DNA of 64,000 bases from Fimenecus sp052273625 (GTDB lineage Bacteria > Bacillota > Clostridia > Oscillospirales > Acutalibacteraceae). The notes beneath the pieces are model-generated. The model had not been told where the DNA came from, did no database searches, and saw nothing but the letters and a program-made list of their open reading frames with translations. The stretch spans positions 107,761 through 171,760 of the forward strand of contig DAVZHW010000002.1 of assembly GCA_052273625.1 (NCBI GenBank), written 5' to 3'. Both the position numbers and the translations under genes were made by a program. Positions 38,857 through 47,862 of the stretch are shown in pieces. The stretch's first letter is position 1; the number at the start of each line of letters is the position of its first letter.

Positions 38857-39987
38857 TTATATGCGTTTATCGAGTAAATCAACATATTTCGATTTATACT
38901 GCTCAAACGTACCGTTATCAAGTGAGTCACGAATTTCCGACATCAGCGTATTATAGAAATAAAGGTTGTGAATAACACAAAGTCGCATTGCGAGAATTTC
39001 TCCCGCCTTAAACAGATGTCTGATATACGCTCTTGAGTGTTTTTGACAGGTTGGACATTGGCAACCTTTTTCGATAGGATCTAAATCCTTGCGGTACTTT
39101 TCATTATTGATGTTTATAATTCCCTCATGAGTGAAAAGATGACCGTGTCTTGCGTTTCTTGACGGCATAACGCAGTCAAAAAGGTCAACTCCCCTGCTGA
39201 CAGCCTCGATTATATTACCGGGTGTTCCGACGCCCATAAGATAGCGGATTTTATCCTTAGGCATATAAGGCTCGACCGCAGAAATAATCCTGTACATATC
39301 CTCTTTCGGTTCGCCTACCGCAAGTCCGCCGATCGCATAACCGTCTAAGTCTAAATCTGCAATCTGCTTCATGTGCTCAACTCTTAAATCATCAAAGGTA
39401 CAGCCTTGATTTATGCCGAAAAGAAGTTGATTTTTGTTTATTGTATTCTCAAGCGAATTAAGTCTGTTCATTTCAGCCTTACAGCGTTTTAACCAACGAA
39501 CCGTTCTGTCGCAGGACTGCTTTGAATAGCTATATTCGGCAGGATTTTCAACACATTCATCAAACGCCATAGCAATAGTAGAGCCTAAATGCGATTGAAT
39601 TTGCATACTTTCTTCAGGGCCCATAAAAATATGTCTTCCGTCAATATGCGAATTGAAATTTACGCCCTCTTCTTTAATTTTACGGAGTTTTGCAAGCGAA
39701 AAGACTTGAAATCCACCGCTGTCGGTAAGTATAGGTCCTTCCCAACCTGTAAATTTATGAAGTCCTCCGAGTTCATTTACTAAATCGTCGCCGGGTCTTA
39801 CATGAAGATGATATGTGTTACTGAGCATCACTTGGCAACCGATGTTTTTAAGATCATCGGCATCAAGTCCGCCTTTAATCGCACCTGCTGTTGCAACATT
39901 CATAAATGCAGGTGTCTGCACAGTACCGTGTACCGTTTCAAATTCTGCTCTACGGGCAGTTCCTTCTGTTTTTATAAGTTTATACAT
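38857..39987 (-). CDS. tgt: tRNA-guanine transglycosylase
   Basis: Exchanges G34 for a queuosine precursor in tRNAs with GUN anticodons. The 376-residue TIM barrel has DSGGFQVFSL, MAFDEC, GINQGC, GGLAVGEP, MGVGTPGN, the catalytic Asp in DLFDCVMP, and the zinc site CQCPTC...H near the C-terminus. It sits 13 bases downstream of queA, acting one step earlier in the same pathway. Confidence 0.97.
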   Translation of the reverse strand: MYKLIKTEGTARRAEFETVHGTVQTPAFMNVATAGAIKGGLDADDLKNIGCQVMLSNTYHLHVRPGDDLVNELGGLHKFTGWEGPILTDSGGFQVFSLAKLRKIKEEGVNFNSHIDGRHIFMGPEESMQIQSHLGSTIAMAFDECVENPAEYSYSKQSCDRTVRWLKRCKAEMNRLNSLENTINKNQLLFGINQGCTFDDLRVEHMKQIADLDLDGYAIGGLAVGEPKEDMYRIISAVEPYMPKDKIRYLMGVGTPGNIIEAVSRGVDLFDCVMPSRNARHGHLFTHEGIININNEKYRKDLDPIEKGCQCPTCQKHSRAYIRHLFKAGEILAMRLCVIHNLYFYNTLMSEIRDSLDNGTFEQYKSKYVDLLDKRI

Positions 39988-40000
39988 TGTTTTCCCCTTA

Positions 40001-41029
40001 CTATATCAAAAGCATACAATCGCCGAAACTGAAAAATCTATATTCTTTCTTAACCGCATCATTGTATGAAGCGAGTACATCTTCTCTGTTATAAAATGCC
40101 GAAACAAGCATAATCAATGTGCTTTCGGGCAAATGAAAATTCGTCAAAAGAGCATCAATACACTTAAATTTATATCCGGGATAAATGAAAATGTTAGTCC
40201 AACCGTCAGCCTCGGTAATTTCTCCGTTATATGTTGCGACGCTTTCAAGAGTTCTGCAGCTTGTTGTACCGACAGCGATAACTCTTTTACCGTTTTTATG
40301 CGTTTCGTTTATCAAATCGGCGGTTTCTTTCGGAAGATGATAATGTTCCGAGTGCATTTTATGGTCCTCGATATTTTCAGCCTTAACAGGTCTGAATGTA
40401 CCAATACCTACATGCAATGTAACATAGCCTATTTTTACGCCTTTATCCTTGATTTTCTTGAGAATTTCGGGTGTAAAGTGCAAGCCTGCCGTCGGCGCCG
40501 CCGCAGAACCTAACTCTTTAGCATAAACAGTCTGATAACGGTCATTATCCTCTAATTTTTCGGTAATATAATGAGGTAACGGCATTTCTCCGACTTTTTC
40601 AAGAACATTAAAAATATTGTTTCCTTCATAAGTAAACTTTGCAAGTCTGTTACCGTTTTCAAGCACATCAACTATTTCCGCTTTTAATATTCCGTCACCA
40701 AAAACAAATTTCGAACCTGTTTTCGCACGCCTGCCCGGGCCGGTAATAACTTCCCACACATCATTTTCCTTTTGTGTAAGCATCAAGAACTCAACATGAG
40801 CACCGGTTTCTTCCTTCACTCCGTAAAGTCGTGCGGGTAAAACCTTGGTATCATTGAGTATAAGACAATCACCTTCATTTAGATAATCGACAATATCATA
40901 AAAGTGTTTGTCCTCATTTCTATGCTCCAAACGGTGAATTACCATCATTTTAGATATATCTCTCGGCTCAATAGGCGTTTGAGCAATTCGTTCTTTGGGC
41001 AATTCGTAATAAAAATCTTCTTTTTTCAT
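40001..41029 (-). CDS. queA: S-adenosylmethionine:tRNA ribosyltransferase-isomerase
   Basis: Adds the epoxycyclopentane precursor to preQ1-tRNA in queuosine synthesis. The 342-residue protein has YELPKERIAQTPIEPRD, LNDTKVLPARL, GPGRRAKTG, SAAAPTAGLHFT, LHVGIGTFRPV and TNFHLPEST, all QueA hallmarks. It begins the queA-tgt-yajC run, divergent from the lysine-riboswitch operon. Confidence 0.97.
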   Translation of the reverse strand: MKKEDFYYELPKERIAQTPIEPRDISKMMVIHRLEHRNEDKHFYDIVDYLNEGDCLILNDTKVLPARLYGVKEETGAHVEFLMLTQKENDVWEVITGPGRRAKTGSKFVFGDGILKAEIVDVLENGNRLAKFTYEGNNIFNVLEKVGEMPLPHYITEKLEDNDRYQTVYAKELGSAAAPTAGLHFTPEILKKIKDKGVKIGYVTLHVGIGTFRPVKAENIEDHKMHSEHYHLPKETADLINETHKNGKRVIAVGTTSCRTLESVATYNGEITEADGWTNIFIYPGYKFKCIDALLTNFHLPESTLIMLVSAFYNREDVLASYNDAVKKEYRFFSFGDCMLLI

Positions 41030-41068
41030 TGGGCTTCTCCTACAAATATATAAAATTTATAAAATTGT

Positions 41069-41097
41069 TTGACTATATAAGGTATTGGTGGTAAAAT
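41069..41097 (+). promoter_or_regulatory. Promoter of the lysine-biosynthesis operon
   Basis: TTGACT, 17 bases, TAAAAT, placing the transcript start a few bases before the riboswitch. Confidence 0.75.
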
Positions 41098-41104
41098 ATA
41101 TTTA

Positions 41105-41348
41105 ACTGCGATAGAGGTGCGAAAACAATCAGTAGTTTGCGTCAGAATTCAGCAATTCATTGACCGTATAACAAAAGGTGTTTTTGCCGAAGATAAGGCG
41201 ACTGCTGATAAACTTTATCTGGGGATATTGTGAATAACAATATAACTGTCATCATTGTTTGATGGAGTGCTATCTGCATTGAAATAAAATTTTCAATGTT
41301 GCTCTTTTTCTCAATGGTGACCGGTTAGCAAAACCGGTTATTTTTTTG
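41105..41348 (+). promoter_or_regulatory. Lysine riboswitch (L box) with terminator
   Basis: The conserved lysine-aptamer words occur in order: GATAGAGGTGCG, AGTA, AAAAGGTGTTTTTGCCGAAG, CTGGGGATATTG, ACTGTCATC, TGATGGAGTGCTATCTGC. GATAG and CTATC close P1 (about 41109-41275). A terminator stem ACCGGTT...AAACCGGT with a T-run lies at 41318-41348, right before asd. Lysine binding should favour termination and shut off asd-dapA-dapB. Confidence 0.93.
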
Positions 41349-41385
41349 CAGATAATAGAATAACATTTTTTGGAGGTAATTACAA

Positions 41386-42474
41386 GTGGAAAAGAAGTAT
41401 AATGTCGGAGTTATCGGCGCAACAGGTATGGTAGGACAGAGATTTTTGACTTTACTTGCAAATCATCCGTGGTTTAATGTAAAGGTTGTTGCTGCAAGCG
41501 CTCGTTCTGCAGGTAAAAAATATGAGGACGCTGTCGGCTCAAAATGGTGCATGGATGTTGAAATCCCCGAGAATGTTAAAGATCTTGTTGTTATGAATGC
41601 AACAGATGATATAAAAGAAATCGCATCACAGGTTGACTTTGTATTCTGTGCTGTTGATATGAAAAAAGATGAAATCAAAGCTCTTGAAGAGGAATATGCA
41701 AAGGCTGAATGCCCCGTTGTTTCAAATAACAGCGCTCACAGACACACACCCGATGTTCCGATGGTTCTTCCCGAGCTTAATCCCGAGCATATTGAAATTA
41801 TCCCTTCACAGCGTAAGCGTCTTGGTACAAAGAGAGGCTTCGTTGCTGTAAAGCCCAACTGCTCACTTCAAGGTTATGTACCTGCTCTTTTCCCGATTGA
41901 TAAAGCAGGCTTTAAAGTAAAAGATGTTCTTGTTTGCACATATCAGGCTATTTCAGGCGCAGGCAAGACATTTGAAACTTGGCCGGAAATGATTGACAAT
42001 GTTATACCCTTTATCGGCGGAGAAGAAGAAAAATCAGAAAAAGAGCCGCTTAAAATTTGGGGTAAGATTGAGGGCGATGTAATTGTTGACTCAACAAGAC
42101 CTAACTTTACGGCACAGTGCCTTCGTGTTCCCGTTACAAACGGTCATATGGGCGCAACATTTGTAAGGTTTGAAAATAAACCCACCAAAGAGCAGATACT
42201 CGACATTTGGAAGAATTATAAAGGCAGACCGCAGGAGCTTAAACTTCCGTCAGCTCCCAAGCAGTTCCTTAATTATTTCGTTGAGGACAATATGCCTCAG
42301 ACAAAACTCAACAGAGATATTGAAAACGGTATGGGAATTTCAATCGGAAGATTGCGTGAAGATTCACAGTACGATTATAAATTTGTCTGCCTTTCTCACA
42401 ACACATTGAGAGGCGCCGCAGGCGGAGCAGTTCTTCTTGCAGAGCTTCTTTGCGCTGAAGGCTATATGGATTGA
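41386..42474 (+). CDS. asd: Aspartate-semialdehyde dehydrogenase
   Basis: Reduces aspartyl phosphate to aspartate semialdehyde. The 362-residue enzyme has GATGMVGQRF (NADP binding), SNNSAHR, KPNCSLQGY with the catalytic Cys, and VPVTNGHMGA. The sequence is of the archaeal/fungal-like class (TIGR00978) rather than the Bacillus class. The start is a GTG with GGAGG upstream. First gene behind the lysine riboswitch. Confidence 0.95.
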   Translation: MEKKYNVGVIGATGMVGQRFLTLLANHPWFNVKVVAASARSAGKKYEDAVGSKWCMDVEIPENVKDLVVMNATDDIKEIASQVDFVFCAVDMKKDEIKALEEEYAKAECPVVSNNSAHRHTPDVPMVLPELNPEHIEIIPSQRKRLGTKRGFVAVKPNCSLQGYVPALFPIDKAGFKVKDVLVCTYQAISGAGKTFETWPEMIDNVIPFIGGEEEKSEKEPLKIWGKIEGDVIVDSTRPNFTAQCLRVPVTNGHMGATFVRFENKPTKEQILDIWKNYKGRPQELKLPSAPKQFLNYFVEDNMPQTKLNRDIENGMGISIGRLREDSQYDYKFVCLSHNTLRGAAGGAVLLAELLCAEGYMD

Positions 42475-42488
42475 TTGGAGGAAAATTT

Positions 42489-43376
42489 ATGAAGAACCCA
42501 ATTTTTACAGGTGCAGGCGTTGCCATAATTACTCCGTTTACCGCCGAGGGTAAAGTAAACGAAAAGGTATTGGCAGAAATCATTGAATATCAGATTTCAC
42601 ATTCAACAGATGCTATCGTTATTTGCGGTACTACCGGCGAAAGTGCAACTCTTGACCATAATGAGCATACACAAGCTATTAAAGTTGCGGTTGATGTTAC
42701 AGCAGGCAGAATTCCCGTTATCGCAGGAACAGGCTCAAACGATACTGCTTATGCACTTAAACTTTCAAATGATGCTGAAAAACTCGGCGTTGATGGTCTT
42801 CTTATGGTTACTCCTTATTACAACAAGGCTTCGCAGGAAGGTCTTATAAAGCATTTCAGCTATGTTGCAGACAGAGTTTCAACGCCGATTATTCTCTACA
42901 ATGTTCCCTCGAGAACAGGTTGTGAAATCAAGCCCGAAACTTATGCTGAACTTTCTAAACACAAGATGATTTACGGTGCTAAAGAGGCAACGGGCAACCT
43001 TTCTTCAATAGCAAAGACAATTTCACTTGTTCCCGATGATTTTGCAATTTATTCGGGTAACGATGACCAAATTACTCCTATTATGTCTTTAGGCGGAAAG
43101 GGTGTTATTTCGGTACTTTCAAATATTCTTCCGCAGGTTGCACATGATATTGCGCAGACTGCACTTGACGGTGATTTCAAAAAGAGTGCTGAGCTTCAGC
43201 TTAAGTATCTTGAACTTTGTAACGCTATGTTTATGGATGTAAACCCCATTCCTGTAAAAGTTGCTATGAGAATGATGGGAATTGATGTAGGCCCGTTAAG
43301 ACTTCCTCTTTGCGATATGACACCTGCAAATACAGAAAAATTGAAATCTGTTCTTCAAAAATACGAGCTGATATAA
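42489..43376 (+). CDS. dapA: 4-hydroxy-tetrahydrodipicolinate synthase
   Basis: Condenses aspartate semialdehyde with pyruvate in lysine synthesis. The 295-residue aldolase has CGTTGESATL, LYNVPSRTG with the catalytic Tyr and YGAKEATGN with the Schiff-base Lys. ATG 42489 follows GGAGG. The riboswitch-controlled asd-dapA-dapB order separates it clearly from the sialate lyase paralogue at 20163. Confidence 0.97.
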   Translation: MKNPIFTGAGVAIITPFTAEGKVNEKVLAEIIEYQISHSTDAIVICGTTGESATLDHNEHTQAIKVAVDVTAGRIPVIAGTGSNDTAYALKLSNDAEKLGVDGLLMVTPYYNKASQEGLIKHFSYVADRVSTPIILYNVPSRTGCEIKPETYAELSKHKMIYGAKEATGNLSSIAKTISLVPDDFAIYSGNDDQITPIMSLGGKGVISVLSNILPQVAHDIAQTALDGDFKKSAELQLKYLELCNAMFMDVNPIPVKVAMRMMGIDVGPLRLPLCDMTPANTEKLKSVLQKYELI

Positions 43377-43398
43377 ATTTTTCAAGGATGTGTAAATA

Positions 43399-44154
43399 AT
43401 GGTTAAAATCATTTTAAGCGGTTGTTCAGGTAAGATGGGACACGTTATTACAAAATGTGTTGAGAACAAAGAAAACTGTGAAATTGTAGCAGGTGTTGAT
43501 ATAAACAAATGTGATGCCACCTACCCGATTTTCACTTCGTTTTCCGAGATTGATGTTGATGCTGATGTAATTATCGACTTTTCGCATCCGTCAGTTCTCG
43601 CATCGTTGCTTGAATACTGCAAGAAAAATAAAATACCCGCTGTCATTGCGACAACAGGACTTTCCGATGAGCAGAAAAAAGAAATTGAAGACGCCTCAAA
43701 GGAAGTTCCGATGTTCTTTTCGGCAAATATGTCAATCGGCGTAAATCTTATTTCAGAGCTTGCCGCAAAAGCTGCAAGAGTTTTGGAAGGTTCGTTTGAC
43801 ATTGAAATTGTCGAGGCTCATCACAATCAAAAAATCGACGCTCCGTCGGGAACGGCGCTTATGCTCGCCGACAGCATTTCAGACGCTTTAACAAACAAGC
43901 CGACCTATGAATTTGACAGACATTCAAAGCGCGCTAAAAGAGATCCGAATGAAATCGGTATTCATTCAATCAGAGGCGGTACAATTGTCGGTGAACACGA
44001 GATTATTTTTGCGGGACTTGATGAAATAATTACTATTTCACATTCCGCACGCTCAAAAGACCTCTTTGCCGTAGGCGCTGTGAATGCAGGCATTTTCCTT
44101 AAAGGCAAGCCCGCAGGTATGTATTCAATGAAACAGTTAGTTGACGAGAAATAA
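43399..44154 (+). CDS. dapB: 4-hydroxy-tetrahydrodipicolinate reductase
   Basis: Reduces hydroxytetrahydrodipicolinate to tetrahydrodipicolinate. The 251-residue enzyme has the N-terminal nucleotide site (LSGCSGKMG), ATTGLSDEQ, and the signature EAHHNQKIDAPSGTA with catalytic His and Lys. Dipicolinate, made from the same branch, is also needed in spores. Third gene of the lysine operon. Confidence 0.97.
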   Translation: MVKIILSGCSGKMGHVITKCVENKENCEIVAGVDINKCDATYPIFTSFSEIDVDADVIIDFSHPSVLASLLEYCKKNKIPAVIATTGLSDEQKKEIEDASKEVPMFFSANMSIGVNLISELAAKAARVLEGSFDIEIVEAHHNQKIDAPSGTALMLADSISDALTNKPTYEFDRHSKRAKRDPNEIGIHSIRGGTIVGEHEIIFAGLDEIITISHSARSKDLFAVGAVNAGIFLKGKPAGMYSMKQLVDEK

Positions 44155-44163
44155 GGTGTTTTT

Positions 44164-44628
44164 ATGAGTGTTATACAGAGTATTTCAGTTACAGAAGATG
44201 TTACGCTTGTATCGTTACAGGATTCTCCTGCCGACATTGGCTTGATTTCCGATATATTCACTGAAATTTCCAAAAACAATATTGATGTTGATATGATTTC
44301 GCAAACTCCCCCACATTCACATACTCCGAACTTGTCTTTTACAGTTTCGGATGAGGATGTAGGTAAAATGCTTGAAATTACAGCTAAATTGCGTGAGATT
44401 TATCCCGATATGAAATTAACCTTGCGTAGCGGAAACTGTAAAATTTCAGTATTTGGTGAGGAAATGCGTGGTACTCCAGGTGTTGCCGTAAAGGTGTTTT
44501 ATGCGCTTTCAAGAGCAAAAGTTGAAGTCAGTATGGTTACAACCTCGGAAGTTGACATTTCCTTACTTGTTGACAAACATTTTGTCGAGTCTGCAATTGA
44601 AAGCCTTGAGCGTGAATTTAACAAATAA
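44164..44628 (+). CDS. Stand-alone tandem ACT-domain protein, aspartokinase-regulatory-like
   Basis: A 154-residue protein made of two ACT domains (about 1-75 and 76-154) resembling the C-terminal regulatory half of aspartokinase: SVTEDVTLVSLQDSPADIGL, MISQTPP, then ISVFGEEMRGTPGVAVKVFY and VSMVTTSEVDISLLV. No kinase domain precedes it; the region upstream is dapB. As the fourth gene of the lysine operon it may act as a separate regulatory subunit or amino-acid sensor for an aspartokinase encoded elsewhere. Confidence 0.88.
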   Translation: MSVIQSISVTEDVTLVSLQDSPADIGLISDIFTEISKNNIDVDMISQTPPHSHTPNLSFTVSDEDVGKMLEITAKLREIYPDMKLTLRSGNCKISVFGEEMRGTPGVAVKVFYALSRAKVEVSMVTTSEVDISLLVDKHFVESAIESLEREFNK

Positions 44629-44635
44629 GCACAAT

Positions 44636-44671
44636 AAAAAAGGACTTTGGGTTAAACCAAAGTCCTTTTTT
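44636..44671. terminator. Terminator of the lysine operon, overlapping the yqxD 3' end
   Basis: AAAAAGGACTTTGG / CCAAAGTCCTTTTTT. The right arm also encodes the last codons and stop of the convergent yqxD gene. Confidence 0.85.
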
Positions 44672-45095
44672 CAAGTATTGATATAAGTGTTTTTGAAAAT
44701 TTTTCGTCTTGTTCGGCAGTTCGTTTTGCAGGGCCTTTTGTTCTGCCCCCTGCCCGCCTGATTTTCTTTGAAATATGGCGTTGTGCCAAAAGAGAATCAA
44801 TATTATTTTGTGAATAAATCAAGCCGTTTTGATTTAACACACAATCGGTTTTTGCAAGACACATAGCCGCAAGTCCGTAATCTTGAGTTATAACAATGTC
44901 GCCGTTTTTAATAAGATTTACAATTTTGAAATCGGCACTGTCAGCACCTTTTGAAACTGTGATAATTTCAGCTTTATCTCCAAAATCAAAGCTATGTGAG
45001 GTATCAGCGACAATACAACATTTAACCTCGAATTTCTTGGCTATATCCAAAGTTAAATTTACAACAGGACAACCGTCCGCATCAATAATAATCAT
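44652..45095 (-). CDS. yqxD: YaiI/YqxD family protein (UPF0178)
   Basis: A 147-residue protein with the family motifs DADGCPV, CCIVADTSHS, VSKGADSADFKIVNLI, DIVITQDYGLAAMCL and the basic C-terminal RAGGRTKGPAKRT. It has a PIN-like (NYN-related) fold with conserved acidic residues; the function is uncharacterised. The last codons lie inside the terminator shared with the lysine operon. The next gene upstream on this strand is the AbrB-type regulator, 14 bases away. Confidence 0.92.
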   Translation of the reverse strand: MIIIDADGCPVVNLTLDIAKKFEVKCCIVADTSHSFDFGDKAEIITVSKGADSADFKIVNLIKNGDIVITQDYGLAAMCLAKTDCVLNQNGLIYSQNNIDSLLAQRHISKKIRRAGGRTKGPAKRTAEQDEKFSKTLISILEKRTLV

Positions 45096-45109
45096 ATAAT
45101 TTGCCTCTG

Positions 45110-45358
45110 TTATAAAAGATTTTCCATTTCTTTAACACAGTTTTGGCATATTCTTACCCCATGATATTCAATAAGGTTGTCGGCACTGTTGCAAAACAGA
45201 CAAGCAGGAGTATACTTCTTCAAAATAACCATATCGTTATCGGTATAAATCTCAACTGCCGAGCCTTCCTCGGTAAGTGAAAGAAGTTTTCGAGTTTCCA
45301 TAGGGAGCACGATTCTTCCCATTTTGTCAATGCTTCTGACAATTCCTGTCGATTTCAT
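45110..45358 (-). CDS. AbrB-family transition-state regulator with a zinc-binding tail
   Basis: Residues 1-47 are a SpoVT/AbrB swapped-hairpin DNA-binding domain (MKSTGIVRSIDKMGRIVLPM). Residues 53-82 form a CxxC...CxxC zinc motif (CLFCNSADNLIEYHGVRICQNC, read in two parts), a common clostridial variant. AbrB-type proteins repress stationary-phase and sporulation genes in growth. Which targets apply here is unknown. Confidence 0.92.
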   Translation of the reverse strand: MKSTGIVRSIDKMGRIVLPMETRKLLSLTEEGSAVEIYTDNDMVILKKYTPACLFCNSADNLIEYHGVRICQNCVKEMENLL

Positions 45359-45421
45359 AATATCACCGCCAAATCAAGTGTGATTATAACATAATTTGTC
45401 AAAACCGTCAACATTTGGCAG

Positions 45422-45458
45422 AAAAAACGCAGTACACTCAATAAGAATGTACTGCGTT
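45422..45458 (-). terminator. Terminator of pgk-tpiA-gpmI
   Basis: AACGCAGTACA / TGTACTGCGTT with, on the minus strand, a run of six Ts, 16 bases after the gpmI stop. Confidence 0.85.
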
Positions 45459-45473
45459 AATTTTAAGTGTTTA

Positions 45474-47015
45474 TTATCTTTCGATAAGTGATTCGCCTGT
45501 CATTTCCTTCGGTTTCTCAATACCCATAATATCAAGCATTGTCGGAGAAAGGTCGCAGAGCTTACCGCCGTTTTCTTTGAGCTTGAAATCGTTGCCATAG
45601 CCTGCAATGATAAGCGGAACGGGGTTTGTTGTATGAGCTGTAAACGGTGAACCGTCATCCTCATACATCTTATCAGCGTTACCGTGGTCAGCAGTGATAA
45701 GAATTACGCCGTTCATCTTAAGCGTAGCGTCAGCAAGCTTGCCAACACACTCGTCAACGGTTTCAACAGCCTTAACAGCCGCATCAAACACACCTGTATG
45801 TCCAACCATATCACAGTTAGCATAGTTAAGAATAACAACATCGTACTTGTCGCTCAAAACTCTTTCACAAGCAGCGTCGCAAACCTCATAAGCGCTCATT
45901 TCGGGTTTAAGGTCAAAAGTCGAAATCTTCGGAGAGTCGATAAGAACTCTGTCCTCACCGGGATAAACTTTTTCCTCACCACCGTTGAAGAAGAATGTAA
46001 CATGAGCGTATTTCTGTGTTTCGGCAATTCTCAACTGCTTTAATCCGTGCTTTGAAATAATCTCGCCCATTGTATTGACAAGAGCCTCAGGCTTAAACGC
46101 AACATGAACATTGGGCATTTCTGCATCATACTGTGTCATGCAGACATAGTAAAGCGGGAAAAATGCTTTTCTTTCAAATCCATTGAAATCGGGATCAACA
46201 AATGTTCTTGTAATTTCTCTTGCTCTGTCAGGACGGAAATTAAAGAAAATAACAGAGTCATTTTCACTGATATTCTCACCCTTTGAGCAAACAGTCGGCA
46301 TTACAAATTCATCTGTAAGGTGCTTGCCGTCGCCGTCAATAGTTTCATAAGACTTTTTAACAGCCTCAACCGCATTATCGGTCTTTATGCCCTCGCCGTT
46401 AACCATTGCGTTATAAGCCATACCGACTCTATCCCACATATTGTCACGGTCCATAGCATAAAATCTGCCCATAACGGTTGCAATTTCGCCAACACCGATT
46501 TCTTTCATCTTTGCTTCAAGTTCTTCAATGTATTCAACACCTGAAGCGGGAGGAACATCACGGCCGTCAAGAAGCGCATGAACATAAACCTTTTCAAGTC
46601 CGTTATCCTTTGCGAGCTTCAAGAGACCGTAAAGATGAGTGTTATGGCTGTGAACACCGCCATCTGAAAGCAATCCGATTAAATGGAGAGCTGTGCCATT
46701 CTTTTTGCAGTTTTCAATCGCACCGACAAGTGCTTCGTTCTCAAAGAAATCGCCGTCTTGAATTGACTTTGTAATTCTTGTAAGCTCTTGATAAACAACT
46801 CTGCCTGCGCCGATATTTGTATGACCAACCTCGGAGTTGCCCATCTGTCCGTCGGGAAGACCGACATCCATTCCGGATGCACCGATATATGTCATAGGAT
46901 ATTCAGCCATAAGCTTATCAAGATTAGGGGTTTTTGCCGCCTTGATAGCATTGCCGTATTCAGACGGATTATTACCAAAGCCGTCCATTATACATAAAAC
47001 AACAGGTCTTTTCAT
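45474..47015 (-). CDS. gpmI: 2,3-bisphosphoglycerate-independent phosphoglycerate mutase
   Basis: Converts 3- to 2-phosphoglycerate using two metal ions. The 513-residue protein starts MKRPVVLCIMDGFG (Asp metal ligand), has MGNSEVGHTNIGAG with the phosphoserine, HALLDGRDVPP, VMGRFYAMDRD, NFRPDRAREI and ADHGNADKM. It is the cofactor-independent form typical of spore formers, whose activity is pH- and Mn-sensitive. Last gene of the operon. Confidence 0.97.
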   Translation of the reverse strand: MKRPVVLCIMDGFGNNPSEYGNAIKAAKTPNLDKLMAEYPMTYIGASGMDVGLPDGQMGNSEVGHTNIGAGRVVYQELTRITKSIQDGDFFENEALVGAIENCKKNGTALHLIGLLSDGGVHSHNTHLYGLLKLAKDNGLEKVYVHALLDGRDVPPASGVEYIEELEAKMKEIGVGEIATVMGRFYAMDRDNMWDRVGMAYNAMVNGEGIKTDNAVEAVKKSYETIDGDGKHLTDEFVMPTVCSKGENISENDSVIFFNFRPDRAREITRTFVDPDFNGFERKAFFPLYYVCMTQYDAEMPNVHVAFKPEALVNTMGEIISKHGLKQLRIAETQKYAHVTFFFNGGEEKVYPGEDRVLIDSPKISTFDLKPEMSAYEVCDAACERVLSDKYDVVILNYANCDMVGHTGVFDAAVKAVETVDECVGKLADATLKMNGVILITADHGNADKMYEDDGSPFTAHTTNPVPLIIAGYGNDFKLKENGGKLCDLSPTMLDIMGIEKPKEMTGESLIER

Positions 47016-47033
47016 ATTCTCACCTTTACTTAA

Positions 47034-47801
47034 TTATTTAGAAGCTGCTTTAACGATGATTGAGAAGTCCTCTGCTTTAAGTGAAGCACCACCGATAAGA
47101 CCGCCGTCAACATTAACCTTTGCAAGAAGTTCATCAGCATTTTTAGCGTTCATTGAACCGCCGTACTGAACTGTAACAGTTTCAGCAGCATCAGCGCCGT
47201 ATGCTTCAGCAATAGCAGCACGAACATAGCCGTTACCCTCGTCAGCCTGCTCTGCAGTAGCAGTAACACCTGTGCCGATTGCCCATACAGGCTCATAAGC
47301 TACGATAACATTTTTGAGCTGTTCCGGTTTAACATTTGTAAGCGCCATCTTTGTCTGGTATTTAAGGAGAGTTTCTGTGTATCCGAGTTCTCTCTGCTCA
47401 AGAGTTTCACCAACGCAAACGATAGCTGTAAAGCCTGCGTTAACAGCAGCGAGAGTACGAAGGTTAACAGTCTGGTCTGTTTCACCGAAATAAGTTCTTC
47501 TCTCCGAGTGACCGACAACTACATATTCAACGCCTGCCTCTTTAAGCATATCAGCTGAAATCTCACCTGTATATGCACCCGAAGCCTTAAAGTGAATGTT
47601 TTCAGCACCGATTTTAATGTTTGAGCCTTTAGCTGCTTCAACAGCTGCCGGAACATCGATATAAGGAACGCAAAGAACAACATCACAATCCGCATCTGCA
47701 ACAAGAGGTTTCATCTCGTTGATAAGAGCTGTTGTCTCAGACGGAGTTTTGTTCATTTTCCAGTTACCTGCGATAACTGCTTTTCTTACTGATTTTTTCA
47801 T
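47034..47801 (-). CDS. tpiA: Triosephosphate isomerase
   Basis: The 255-residue TIM barrel has AGNWKMNKTP (Lys), VVGHSERR (catalytic His), VAYEPVWAIGTG (catalytic Glu) and IGGASL. It interconverts glyceraldehyde-3-phosphate and dihydroxyacetone phosphate. It lies 18 bases upstream of gpmI and about 60 bases downstream of pgk. Confidence 0.97.
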   Translation of the reverse strand: MKKSVRKAVIAGNWKMNKTPSETTALINEMKPLVADADCDVVLCVPYIDVPAAVEAAKGSNIKIGAENIHFKASGAYTGEISADMLKEAGVEYVVVGHSERRTYFGETDQTVNLRTLAAVNAGFTAIVCVGETLEQRELGYTETLLKYQTKMALTNVKPEQLKNVIVAYEPVWAIGTGVTATAEQADEGNGYVRAAIAEAYGADAAETVTVQYGGSMNAKNADELLAKVNVDGGLIGGASLKAEDFSIIVKAASK

Positions 47802-47862
47802 AATATTTTTCTCCTATTCATTGAAATTTGCAGGTAAGAATAACCTACCTGCAAATAAAAAA

